Source: Scortum barcoo | Lineage: Eukaryota > Chordata > Actinopteri > Centrarchiformes > Terapontidae | Assembly (NCBI GenBank): GCA_023238725.1 | Contig: CM041534.1 | Location: 24,840,303-24,904,302 of the forward strand | Length of the DNA: 64,000 nt | Direction of reading: 5' to 3' | In this document: one piece after another, positions 22,701 to 33,124 of the stretch | Layout: every line of letters starts with the position of its first letter | How positions within the stretch are numbered: the stretch's first letter is position 1 | Program-made: the position numbers and the translations under genes | Notes under the pieces: model-generated | The model's database searches: none | Told to the model about the DNA's origin: nothing | Seen by the model: the letters and a program-made list of their open reading frames with translations, nothing else

Positions 22701-24177
22701 GTCAATTTCAAACAAGCCAACAGTTTATCTTGATTATTTCACCTCTTTATTTGGAGCTAAAAGTGAAAGTGGGCACACCTGAGATGATGATAACTTTTTT
22801 TTGCAAAAGAAAACTGCTCAAGTGGAGCCGCAGCCTGCCCAGAAATGTAGAAAATATGTCACCGTGGTGTAAAACATGTAATCCTTCAGTACTTAACACA
22901 ACAGTTACACTTCAGAGAGTGATGGTGAGATAATAATGATCATAAGAAAGGCTACAAAGCCTCACACACTCCACAGATGAAGAAGTGTGTGAGTGCTGAG
23001 GATTTACAAGAATCAGGAAGTGAAGTGAGCTAAAAACAGAGCAGTGTCGTTTGAGCCAAAATTAAAAAAACTAAAACTCAATAATAAATAAATAATAATA
23101 ATATAAATAAATCAAAAGCGATCTCCAGAACAGTACACCTTCATGGATATGACCACAGTCTGTTTTTATTCAGACCATAGACATGTCATTTGTTCATTTC
23201 AGCAGCATTTTGTCTTGCTCCTGACTTGGTTAAACTTTTAGCAGCTATAAAAACAGACCACTGATCCCTGCTGTCATGCTCCTTTGTTCCAAATCATACT
23301 TCCTCTCTGAAACGAAGCCTTTAACACAACTTAACAAGATGGTTTTGTCATATTAAGGTAAAGGAATCCGCAGTACAAACTGTTTTAACTTCAGCTGTGT
23401 GGCTCAGTGGGCAGATGGGACCATCACTGTAAGAAAAACATGTGCCCCTGTGAGTTTTTGCTTGTGTGTTGTTTTAATTTGTTTTCTTGTTAGGTTTTAA
23501 CTTTATGCTGTGGTGGCAAAAAATGAACAGCAGATGGAGCCAAAAAGCTGCAAAACTCATCCTGAACACCAGCCCCTCTGCACCTTACAATCATAGTCAG
23601 AACAAAGGTATTTCAATAAAAGTCTATTTTCATATGTATACTGCATGTTATTTCTTTGTATTTGACACATAAAGCACAGTAGAAACAACCCTGATAATGT
23701 TAAAGATTGCACAGCTGTCTAAACTCCTATGATATATTCGTAAAACATCTGTCATATCTGACCACATCACCACAGATCCAACAGCTGGACAGCATGCTCA
23801 CAGTCAGTGGGTTTACTATATGGACTATATGAACTGTAAGCAAAAACTATTACAATAAGGCACATCCCCAAGATTACTGCAAATTTCCTACAGAACACTG
23901 AATGCAATCTAACAGTGAGAGTCCTCTATGTCTTTTGGGCCTCACAGGAAACTGAACAATGAACCCTGGTGGAGCAAGTGAGAAAAAAATCACACCACTC
24001 ATTAACTCCAATCTTGGATGCCCAAGTTCATTTCTTGTGTTAATTCAAACCACAGTGTGATGCTCAATGGACCAGTACACCAAATCTTTCCTTCAATCAC
24101 TGGGAAGCTTTTCACAGCCAGAAAAAGGAAAATGGGAATGGTGGTGCATTGGTTGAAATGAGATTTAAGTAAAAAAT
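19769..24177. other. 3' flank and intergenic DNA
   Basis: Includes the receptor 3' untranslated region of unknown length; an AATAAA at 20354-20359 is a candidate polyadenylation signal. A GC-box-like ggggcggggc lies near 20605. A (ATT)n/(AGT)n tract lies at 22009-22045. I see no supported gene; the frames at 22245-22638 and 23487-23672 lack recognisable domains. Confidence 0.5.
22009..22045 (+). repeat. Trinucleotide repeat (ATT)n then (AGT/AGC)n
   Basis: Run of ATT units passing into agtagcagtagtagcagtag. Simple-sequence DNA. Confidence 0.85.
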
Positions 24178-24221
24178 GGTATTTTTTCTCTTCATTTAAA
24201 AAATGAAGAGAAAAAATACCA
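24177..24221. repeat. Perfect 21-bp inverted repeat with 3-base loop
   Basis: Left arm 24177-24197 (begins tggtattttttctc) and right arm 24201-24221 (ends gagaaaaaatacca) are exact reverse complements separated by AAA. It could form a strong cruciform in DNA or hairpin in RNA. No flanking terminal-repeat element or open frame explains it. Confidence 0.95.
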
Positions 24222-24283
24222 AGCTTTCACTTTTGATATTAGCAGCAGTGGAAAATTGATTTCTTTTTTATTCTGTTTTGTTC

Positions 24284-24303
24284 GGGTTAGGGTTAGGGTT
24301 AGG
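24284..24303 (+). repeat. Short interstitial telomere-like tract
   Basis: Three GGGTTA units plus GG, in the vertebrate telomere sequence. It is far too short to be a telomere. It lies about 60 bases from the perfect hairpin. Confidence 0.9.
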
Positions 24304-24375
24304 TATAAAATGGTTCTTTGTCTTGTGTTATGACTTCCAACACTGCACAAGCACAAAGTGTGTTCTTGATAAAGG

Positions 24376-24555
24376 GTCGGCGTGGTGGTTCATGAGCAGC
24401 TTTGCTTCACAGCAGCACGGTTTTGGGTTTTCAAGTCTTTCAGATTTCATCCCACAGTCCAAAAACAATATCTGTTGGTGTGAATGTGAGTGTGAATGGT
24501 TGTCTGTCTGTGTGTATGTTGACCTTGTGACCTGCTGACATGTCCAGGTGTGTCC
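24376..24555 (+). mobile_element. Degraded dispersed repeat with RTE/SINE-like consensus
   Basis: Recognisable pieces of a very common fish repeat: ggcgtggtggttcatgagca, tcccacagtccaaaaac and gtgaatgtgagtgtgaatgg followed by ttgtctgtctgtg. The same repeat is seen more clearly at 27028-27189. No coding part. Confidence 0.6.
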
Positions 24556-25056
24556 AGCTTCTTGGCTCCAGTGACCTTTGACCCTGCACAGGTAAAGACT
24601 GATCTCCAACTAGGTCATTGTCAGAGTCACTTCTAGTAAATTGTTTTAATGAAATTGCAACACAAATAGTACAATATTTGCATGACCTAATATTTTGTCA
24701 AAATGTAGAATGGTATTATGGTTCATATAGTATGCTAACATGGTGCATTTTCTTACATAAGGTCACATTCAATCAAACTGTCACAAACTAGTAGCAAATA
24801 TGGTACTCCAGACATATTGGTTCATTTATGAGTTGACTTGCTCATGTACCTCACTGATCAAGAAATGGTCTTGAAAAATAATCACACCTCAGACCCTGAA
24901 CTTATTTCATGTTCTTCCCCCTTTTAGAAGGTATAAATCACTATACAACAAAACATACAGACTCTAAAACAGCTGCTGTCCTTGTATGTGTCAGGATACT
25001 TGACCAGTAAATGTGACTCTAATTGTGACTGTACAAGAGCAGGACTGACATAACTC

Positions 25057-25200
25057 CATTCAAGATTAAAGATTTTCTTATCATGCGCACAGCTCCATGG
25101 AGTAGTTGCTGGCAATGAAATTCTTGAGTCTCTGGCTCCCTAAAACAATGCTCAAAAATATTTAGAAAGAAAAAACAACTACATAAAATATGAAGATACC
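25057..25200 (-). mobile_element. LINE 3' tail, reverse orientation
   Basis: Contains ggcaatgaaattcttgagtc and gctccctaaaacaatgctca, matching the 3' ends of the LINE copies at 47791-48110 and 51955-52040 in the same orientation. It is a 5'-truncated copy of that family with no coding sequence. Confidence 0.65.
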
Positions 25201-26627
25201 ATACAGAGGTCAGACGTTGGGTATGCAACAGTAATGAGCCTCCTGTGCACTGAAAATCAGAATTTGCACAGTAAAACTTTGTTGTGAACGGTGCAGCAAA
25301 ACAGTTGTAAACACTTAAGACTGTTGCATGTTGGGAGCTCAGGGGACTACACTGCCCCCCGATGGTCCACCAGTTTCATCACCGTGTGTTTCCAGTTGCC
25401 ACAGCAGCCAGTAATGAGTGCTAATGTTTCTGAAACAAAGGCGACCATTAATGAGGCCCACCGTGATGGGCTGACTGCTTCCAGACAAAACACTTATCAA
25501 CAGTTTCTGATGGTAATTAGCCCTCTGGGAGCAAAGAGAGGCCGCTAATGTTTATCAGAGCTCAGAGGGTAACACTGATTACAGAGGTGGTAATGAAAGC
25601 TCCTGGGAGCCTCAGGGACGCCGTCACTGTCACTTCATGATCAACCTTTGGCTGCTGAGTTTACAACATACTGAACTTTGTTTCACTGCAAGAAAACTCA
25701 ACTTACTGAACAGATTTTGATTCAAGTTGCTGTGAATATTTATGGTCCCCAAACAACTTAGTTGAACCCTGACCTTTTCGGTTGTGCCCTCATTTGCCAG
25801 CTGGTAAAACTCCACCAGCGCCTGCAGTAAGACTGAATGGCCCTGATGAAAACAGGCCGAAACAATAAAGTTGTTCTGTATACTACAAGTTCTACTTGTT
25901 CAGACTTTTCAGACTTTTTCTTCTCTCCACACACCTTGGAAGAAGGCGAAGGCCATAAAACTTCACTGAGCACACACAACTCTTCTATTTGAATGACTTT
26001 ATGATTTTTCCTCTATAAAACACATTATGGTCCTTCTGTCCAGGTACTTTTGGTTGTAGGTTGTTTTTTCTGGTTTGGCCTCAGCGCCATAGTTCTAATG
26101 AAGTTTTAATTCTGCTGCATATAATGATAATTCAGACAGTAGCCTGCTCTAACTTTGTGGCAAAAGTTTGGGAAGATTGTCTCCTGTGTCAATATGACGA
26201 ATCCATGAAGAAATGTCTGGTGGAAAGCCTTTCCTGAACACACATCGACAGCTTCAGAGAAAGTGGAGATAATATGATAGACAGAGAGGAGGCCTGAGTG
26301 AGCAGCTCCCTGTCCGACAGGCCCTGAACGCCTCACCGCAACGTCTAATTCAATTAACCTGCTGGTCAGTGAGACACCCGGGAGCTCAGAGGCCTCCAGG
26401 ACACTCATTACAGCCCAGTAACAACACACACACACAGGTTTCAGTCCAGGCACACCAACTGAGGCAGAGATACTTCCACCTGCAGCTGAAAAGATTTGAA
26501 CCTCATAGATAAGTTTCCTTGTTCAGACAAGGAGCTGCAGCAAACATCTCTCTGTTACATTCAGTGGTTGTTTGTGATGAATTGACTGCAAACACATGTT
26601 GTGTTTTAGAATGATCTTTTCACTCTG
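25201..26627. other. Intergenic DNA with clustered TAAT sites, possible conserved element
   Basis: Moderate GC and no repeats. At 25400-25620 and 26270-26430 there are several TAAT/ATTA cores (cattaatgagg, gtaattagccc, gctaatgtt, tctaattcaattaacc) within otherwise non-coding DNA. This could be a conserved non-coding regulatory element, but that is only an impression from composition. Confidence 0.25.
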
Positions 26628-26767
26628 AATGCACTTTTCCCAATAAAAGTTCTTTTGAGGAGTTTTGCATGAGGAGTCGTGTGATGTGGAGATTGTGAAG
26701 TCCCTCGAGGCAGATTCATGAGGTGTGAAATTGGGCTATGAAAAATAAAAATGTACTTGACTTGACC
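26628..26767 (+). mobile_element. L2-type LINE 3' tail
   Basis: Shares with the end of the L2 at 42590-42709 the order ccctcgaggcag, gtgaaattgggcta, an AATAAA and a short tandem tail (cttgacttgacct). Only the last 140 bases remain. Confidence 0.6.
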
Positions 26768-27027
26768 TTAGAGTAACAAGTAGGCACTAAAATAAAAGTT
26801 GGCGTATGCAAAATGACCATGGCACAGTTAGATCTACTGTATTCATGGCTGTGCGTGAAGAAATGTCAGGAAGTCACTGAAAACATGACGATTCATCCTC
26901 TGTGGACTCAAACATTCACAGCAAACTGAATAACTTCCCAAGAAGAATTACTGCATCTGCAAAAATAAAAGCTCCAACATTTTCTATTACTCCAAAATAA
27001 AACTCCATATGATTGATTTTGTTCTCT

Positions 27028-27189
27028 CTGGGTACTCCAGCTTCCTCCCACAATCCAAAGACATGCAGGTTAATTGGCGACTCTAAATTGCCCCTAGGTG
27101 TGAATGTGAGTGGTTGTCTGTCTTTCTATGTCACACCCTGCGACCCTGTGTGTCAGGATAAAGCTGGGAATAGAAAATGGATGGATGGA
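27028..27189 (+). mobile_element. RTE (Rex3-like) 3' end with GATG tail
   Basis: Carries the widespread fish sequence ggtactccagcttcctccca, then ccaaagacatgcaggttaat and ggtgtgaatgtgagtggttg, ending in a GGAT/GATG microsatellite (atggatggatgga). The GATG tail is typical of RTE-clade LINEs such as Rex3. The family assignment is from memory of such sequences. Confidence 0.65.
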
Positions 27190-28316
27190 TCATTTATTCT
27201 GAATAATTCACATTAGGGTCTAACAAGGTAATTATGTTTAAAATGTGACATCTTTTTAAAAAGCTTATTTTCTTTGTGTGATTAATTGACAGTGTGTGGT
27301 CTCATCCGAGGAAGCGGGTCCCTGCAGGGTTTCTATCTCCTCTTGGTTGTAACAAACAAACTGTATATACAATACACAGTATCCTATTGCCTCTAAATAA
27401 AGTAACTAAACTCTTGAGAAAAGTGTGTGATTTCACTGACAGTAGAATAAATAAGTGAAATCCAACTTTTTTTCATCACAGCACCAAATAGTTATACCTT
27501 TCAGCTCCACCATATTGTGATCACGTCACCATAAGGATGGTAAACTTACACGGCCCAGGGTTACTCTCATTAAATTAATAACTGCCTGTCACTGAAACAG
27601 ACGTCTTCTCTAATCCTCATTAACACTACCACACAGCTTAATACTAAAGTCATAAAAATGGTTGTAACACTGGATCACTTCAGTTCAACTGTGTGACAAA
27701 ATGTTTTTTAGAGGGCATCATGGTGTTAAAGCATCGACCCTAAACCACAGCGTCCTCCACACCGACATCTTTTACTGACACAATAATGTAAAATATGTGT
27801 CTGTATATTTTAGAATAGGTTTATTTCAAATCTATGAAGGCAGCCCAACAAGAAGCTCTTAAGGCCGAGTGCTGAAACCTGATTTTTTCCCTCAGCCACT
27901 GAGACTGAACAATTCTTTATGGTTGTTTTCTGTTTTCTGTGGATATTAATGACTAATAATTTTAAAATCAAAGTCAAACATTCAGTCTTAGTACCAGCTG
28001 TGGATATGAGCCTGCAGAGGGCAGTTCAGGGTGTAGTTGATGTTTGGATGTAAACGTGCACTGTGGGCAGGGGATGGCGTTAATGATGGACAGAGTAAAA
28101 TCTTTAAGAGCGAACGCACTTTCCTCGACAAGTCAGAGCATCATCGATGCCCTGATGACAAGACAGGAGGGAGGAACAGGATGCTTTAAGCTTTTAACAA
28201 GAGCCTTTACTGTGCTGTTTTGTATTTACTCTTTATTACTGTTCCTGATGCCTGAAAAATGACCTGTTTGAAGGGTTTTGATAAACTGTTCTTTTTACAG
28301 AATTGTGTTTCTTTGG
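27190..28316. other. Intergenic DNA before the odorant-receptor cluster
   Basis: No gene or repeat recognised. The open frame at 28044-28262 is unsupported. The end of this stretch (tgttctttttacag at 28288-28301) looks like a splice acceptor 15 bases before the start of an odorant-receptor fragment. Confidence 0.45.
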
Positions 28317-28492
28317 ATGGAGAACATAACAATGGTAACTCCTCTCAAACAGCCTATTGTGTTTGAACTGGAGGGTTTCTTTGTACCATCTGGCTACAGC
28401 TATTTCCTGTTCGTCCCGGCTTTAACTACACGGTGACACTCTTGGGGAATGGTGGGGTGGCGTGCATCATCGTCAAAGACAAGAATCTGCAC
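28317..28492 (+). pseudogene. Odorant-receptor 5' fragment cut by a gypsy element
   Basis: The ATG at 28317 opens a typical fish odorant-receptor N-terminus: MENITMV, FELEGFFVPSGYSYFLF. After a one-base loss near 28420 (in-frame stop TGA at 28431), the frame continues as VTLLGNGGVACIIVKDKNLH, which is the first membrane segment with the conserved GN and intracellular loop 1. The homology stops at about 28492, where the reverse-oriented gypsy Gag region begins. The preceding pyrimidine-rich acceptor fits the cluster's pattern of a non-coding leader exon. This receptor is clearly different from the four related copies downstream. The remaining six membrane segments are not found in the window. 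Confidence 0.78.
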
Positions 28493-29429
28493 AGACCCGC
28501 GCGGACGGAATCCGGGACAAACAGGCAGTTGGATGGCCGTCCTCCAGGGTCTGGTTGTTGCTCCTGCTCACAGATTGGCTCGGCCCCGCTCCTCCGATGT
28601 AAGTCGAGCTCTCCCCATCTGCATCGGCTCCTCGTTGGCGGCTGTTTCGAGCATGCCCGTGGCGGAGTCGCTGGAGCCCGGGGGCAGGAAACGAGGAGCA
28701 GAGGTAGTGCTCGCGGAGTTGGAGTTGGGCGTCGATGCAGAGGACAAGCGTGATCAGGTCATTTAGTTCCTGGGGATCGTCCCGGGAGGCGAGCTCATCT
28801 TTCATTTGTTCACTCAAGCCATTAATAAACACCGCCCGAAGCGTGTCCTGAGTCCAGTCCACCTCCGCGTCCAGCATCCGGAACTCCAAAGTATACTCCT
28901 CCACCGTGTGCCGTCCCTGGGAGAGCTTCAAAAGGGAGGAGGAAGCACAAAAGTGAGCATTGGGGCGGTCGAAAACCAATTTAAATTCCTCATGATAAGA
29001 TACTCCCTCCAGGGCTTCTCGGGCAAACCTGGCTTCCGCCCAGGTAAGAGCCTTCCCACGGAGCAGCCCCAGAATGTAGTGAATCTTGGCTAGATCCGAG
29101 GTGAAGGAGACGGGCCGGAGCTTAAACTGGAGGCTGCAGTGAAAAAGAAACCCCCAACACAGATGGGGCTGACCGCCAAAGCGTTCCGGAGTGAATGGGT
29201 GGATGTCCCGGGGAGGATCGTCCTCAGGTTCAGCTGGCGGAGTTGCAGGAGCCTGTGAGGCGAGCAGAGAGGAGAGTTGAGAGGTGAGTGCAGAAACCTG
29301 GTTGGCGAGAGCTTGGTTTGCCTCCACAAGAGCTCTGATATTAGCTTTGTGTTGACCCAGCAAAATCCCCTGCTGGGCCACCACCACTCCAATTGGTGCC
29401 GGTTTACTCTCCTGGTCTGCAGGGTCCAT
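28473..29429 (-). mobile_element. Ty3/gypsy (sushi-like) Gag region
   Basis: A 318-codon open frame on the minus strand starting MDPADQESK just inside the LTR. It contains the features of sushi-type Gag: a heptad-like N-terminal region (NQALANQVSALTSQLSSLL), the capsid-like core PERFGGQPHLCWGFLFHCSL, LPRGKALTWA-like LLRGKALTWAEARF, and FINGLSEQMKDEL. The C-terminal zinc knuckle is not evident; the frame runs into other sequence near the breakpoint at about 28492. No protease or polymerase follows, so the element is truncated to LTR plus Gag. Confidence 0.88.
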
Positions 29430-29448
29430 ATTGTTGGCCAGACTGTTC

Positions 29449-30094
29449 TGTCAGGGCTCACTCTAGTGAATTTGGCGGACCCAGAGAAAAGCAGATCAGG
29501 GGAGAAAAGGACCGGACAATAGAGGCAGGTTAAGCCAAAAACAAGGATCTTTAATTAGAACAAAAATCAGGCTGAGCCGGGGAAGTTACTCAGGCTACAG
29601 AGTGTCTCTGGGGTTAAGCTGGCGGTGGAGCACCGGGCTGGCAGGGCCGAGAGGACTGAGGCAGAGAGCAGGCTGAGAAGGGCTGATGATGTCGTGTGGA
29701 GATGGCCGATGATGTAGTGTGGAGTTCTGACGAGGAGTTTTTAACCAGGCAGAGAGATGAGTGGCTAGGTTCTGGGTAGAAACAGGCAGAGAAAACAACA
29801 TTAATTAACTGGCAGGAAAAACGCAGAGAAAGGCTAGAGCCGCTTGTTACCGGTGATGGTAAAACAGACATTCTGGCAGGAAGTGGAAGGAGATGTCGGT
29901 TTTTATCTTGTAGAGGTGATGGTGACTAGAGTGGCTGATCTGGGACAGGTGTGCAGGTGAGGCCAGGTGTGAAGATGACCATGATTAACCTCTTCCTCCT
30001 AGACTGACAATGACAAACAGACAATGACAGGGGGAGACAAACACACACGAGAGGAAGAGAGGGAAACAGAGGACAACACACTGGGACCCTAACA
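29449..30094 (-). repeat. 5' long terminal repeat of the gypsy element
   Basis: On the minus strand this 646-base segment begins TGTTAGGGTCCC and ends CCCTGACA, with TG...CA ends, immediately upstream of the Gag start. Inside are an AGATAAAAACC TATA-like box and an AATTAAAG polyadenylation-like signal. The next bases (GAACAGTCTGGCCAACA) would be the primer-binding region. The partner LTR is missing. Confidence 0.7.
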
Positions 30095-30105
30095 GTTCAT
30101 CAGTT

Positions 30106-32065
30106 TGGCCATTTGTCCCATGTTGTCATGTTCCTGCATCGTTTCTGCACTCATGCCTACCTGCCTGCCTATACCTGCCTGTAAGCCTCCTTTTTCCAAT
30201 AAAACAGTTTTAAACTTGATTCTGTCTTCCTTTGTGTCCTGTATTTGGGTCCACTGTCATGGTCTGGGTTTTGGTGTTCCCTCTACCTGCAAACAATTAC
30301 AGAAGTTTCTGGGGTTTGCGAATTTCGATTGACAGCTCATTTGGAACTACAGTCGGATCGTAGCTCTATTAACCTAGCTCACTGCTGCAGATGCTGCCTT
30401 TATTAGATTGAAAACATTGTTCTCTTGCACGCATTTGCTTGTCCACCCAGATCCAGAGCTCCAGTTTATTGTAGAGGTGGATGCCTCAGATTCGGCAGTT
30501 GGGATCTTCCCCTCTCAGTGTTCGCCCCCTTACCAAAAGTTTTACCCCTGCACCTTCTTCTCTCAGGACATGGGAACTTCTGGCGGTGGTACAAGCACTA
30601 CAGGAGTGGAGGCACTGTTTGGAGTCAGTCATCTCACAGGACTCACTCACTGCAGGTCTTCTCCTTCACTTACCCATGCATCTGCTGGGTACGGAGTTCG
30701 ACTGGGGTACCTGTTCGATTGGGCGGGTTATGGTCCTGAGGAGAAATCATAGCTATTCCCTTATTCTAAGTCCCTTATTCTGGAGACAAGCCCTCATTCT
30801 GGACTTCTACTATTTCCTGATGAACTGGGAAGGCTGCCAGGAGGTGACCTTTTGGGAGTGTAGTGTCATGGTCTGGTTTTGGTGGGTTTTTTTGTCTCCT
30901 TGTTACTTGTTCCCTCTGCCTCCCTGTAGGCTGTGTGGAAGGAGGCAGGGATGGTCCTCTCAATTTTCACATGCTCTCTGCAATCACCAATTACCCACTT
31001 CTCATAAATACCAGGTCAAGACTCCACTCCTTCGCCAGATAATTGTTCGGTAGTGCTCTAGCAATCTCAGCACGATCTCTATACTCCTGTTCCATGTGAT
31101 TACTTACCAGAATCTCTCTTGTGTCTGCTCCAAGTTGTATGTCTCGCAACTGTCTCCAGTCTGGAGTGTCTCTTGGCTTCAGTGTATCCTCCTGTGTAGC
31201 TACCCCAGATGTCATCAGATTCAGCAGTGTCTGCTCTGCCTAATTTGTCCAGAACTCAAAACCCAGCCACAGCATCCACCCTGCACCACCTACCATAAGT
31301 GATGAAATGGATCAAATGTGGACCTAGCGGACACTCTTGTCTCCTGCCTGAATTTCACCTGGGAGGTGTTTGTGAATGAGGAGCCCATCTTCATGAGGAT
31401 ACTCATGGTGTCTTGAAAGACGGACTTTGAGTTTGCCCACATGCTGACGTTCAACTGGTAAAGGCTTCATCCTTCCACTTTAGTTTCCTCTGTACATAAA
31501 CCTTAGCCCCAAGTTCTCAGTCTCAAGCCAAAGCCTTCATATCCTGTCTCAGCTAGCAAGCAGTCTCCTTGGGAAGGTACTAAACTACGACTTCTGATTC
31601 TCAATCCACTGAGTTTCACCTACAACAGTCCTCAGCTCCTGTGCTGCAGCAGTCCTTAGTCCATAAGTTGCTGCAGTCTTCTCTGGCTGTGCTCAAACAG
31701 CTTCCTGTTGCAGGAGGCCGGCAACAGGGAAAAGGTGGTCCTCTGCTTCATCCCCACCCTTCAATTCCCAGGACACTGAGGCCCCTGAACCCTGAATCCC
31801 CTCAGCAATCTGTGCACTTGTTCCTACTTCAATTAGTCAGCCTATAGAAACTGATCCCCTTCCTTTGTTCTTTGTCTCTTGATCAGTTTTGCCTTGTGTT
31901 CCCATGTTCTTGTGGTCCTGAGTCTTTCCTGTACCTGTACCTGCCTTCCTGCCTACACCTAGCAATACACCACCTTCTTCCAATAATAGTCATCAACATG
32001 ATTCTACGTGGCTCCATGTCCTGCACTTGGGTCCAGCCTGCACCACACACCTTAACAGTGGAAAG
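30106..32065 (+). mobile_element. Degenerate second Ty3/gypsy element
   Basis: Heavily decayed sushi-like sequence on the + strand. Protein traces are QKFLGFANF at about 30305, LLVHPDPELQFIVEVDASDS at about 30440 (RNase H start), and FDWAGYGPEEKS at 30715-30750, the chromodomain-like integrase end. A terminal-repeat-like stretch follows: tgtcatggtctggttttggt at 30867, with a near copy at 30258. Text around 31930-32040 (cttccaataatagtcatcaa) resembles 30195-30230, so two LTR-derived ends bracket the remnant. No frame is intact. Confidence 0.65.
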
Positions 32066-32752
32066 TGGTGCAATGATGATTTCAGAAATAAATTTTGACA
32101 AAAAAGTCAACTTTACCCTACAACAGGCTGAAATCAGTGGTTCCAGTTATCCCTGATTGCCACAATGCAATGCATCCACAGTATATTTCATGTCATATTA
32201 GAGACACTTTTCTAGATAGGGTTGTGGGTCTAATTAAGAACATCATAGTTGCACAATGGTGTTCCATATGGTAGATCAAAGAGATGCTGGAGGCATTTTG
32301 CATTCCTCAAAACCTTCTGATGGCAAAAAACAGTTTTCACTGCTCTGTTTGCTCTGTTGTCTCTCTACTACTCTCAAAAAGGTAAGAACTACAGTAACAT
32401 TTAATTTGCTGACTATTAATGGTACACTGAAGATGAATTGATGTGGATGACACCCTGACAGTTCTCATTCACTCTTACGACACTCCAACCAAAATATTAA
32501 ACATGTACCCATTAAGTTTATAAGACTGTATATGTGAACGTATGTGGGAAAAAAGCCTAAATAAGTGCAACCATTACAACTGGTTTGTGTGTGAAAGAGA
32601 TAATTAGTTGACTGCTCCAGTGAAGGGACTGAGATATCTCTTTCTTAAACTTTAGAATGTTAGTCATTGGTGCTCACTGGTTGCCATTGCGGAGATTTCT
32701 TAACGTTACTTGTCAGTTTCACTATGTGACTCCCTTGAGAAGAAATTGCATC
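32066..32752. other. Upstream DNA of the first intact odorant receptor
   Basis: No coding sequence. From about 32440 it belongs to an upstream block shared with the other receptor copies (for example aaagcctaaataagtgcaac at about 32560 and gactgctccagtgaagggac at about 32610). Confidence 0.55.
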
Positions 32753-32837
32753 TATAAAAAAGAGAGATCTTCATTTCAGATCTTCCTAACTGCTTGTTGT
32801 GATGACTAAAGACTAATGAACCTACGTCACAAAGCAG
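32753..32837 (+). promoter_or_regulatory. Odorant-receptor core promoter and non-coding leader exon
   Basis: TATAAAAA at 32753-32760 lies about 25-30 bases before a probable start, and the leader exon ends at aaagcag|gtatga (donor 32838). The same arrangement recurs before the receptor copies at 46060 and 55573. The intron (32838-33120) ends at gttctttcag, four bases before the coding ATG. Confidence 0.65.
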
Positions 32838-33124
32838 GTATGACTGTACAGGCATGACTGATTAGAAAAATAACTTAATCGTTCAATATTTAACTTCATA
32901 TTTTCTGAACAAAATGAAAATATATGCGAAGATGTTTAACTTTGCAATTGTTATTCTTTTCATTTTAACTTGTTTGTTGAACATATCTGATAGAAAAGTT
33001 TGTGTTTTCTGCTTCATCTATGATTATCACTGAATATGTAAAAGATCTTTGCTATATAGATTACCAAGACTTTAAGCCTATACCAACATTAACAGAATAC
33101 CATCATCTGTGTTCTTTCAGGTTG

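Noticed and set aside
23395..23440. tRNA A-box-like ggctcagtgggcag
   Set aside because: No matching B box at the right distance and no cloverleaf. Most likely a SINE-type trace or chance.
28433..28766. Plus-strand open frames across the gypsy Gag region
   Set aside because: Only the first 20 codons are receptor-like; the rest is antisense of Gag.
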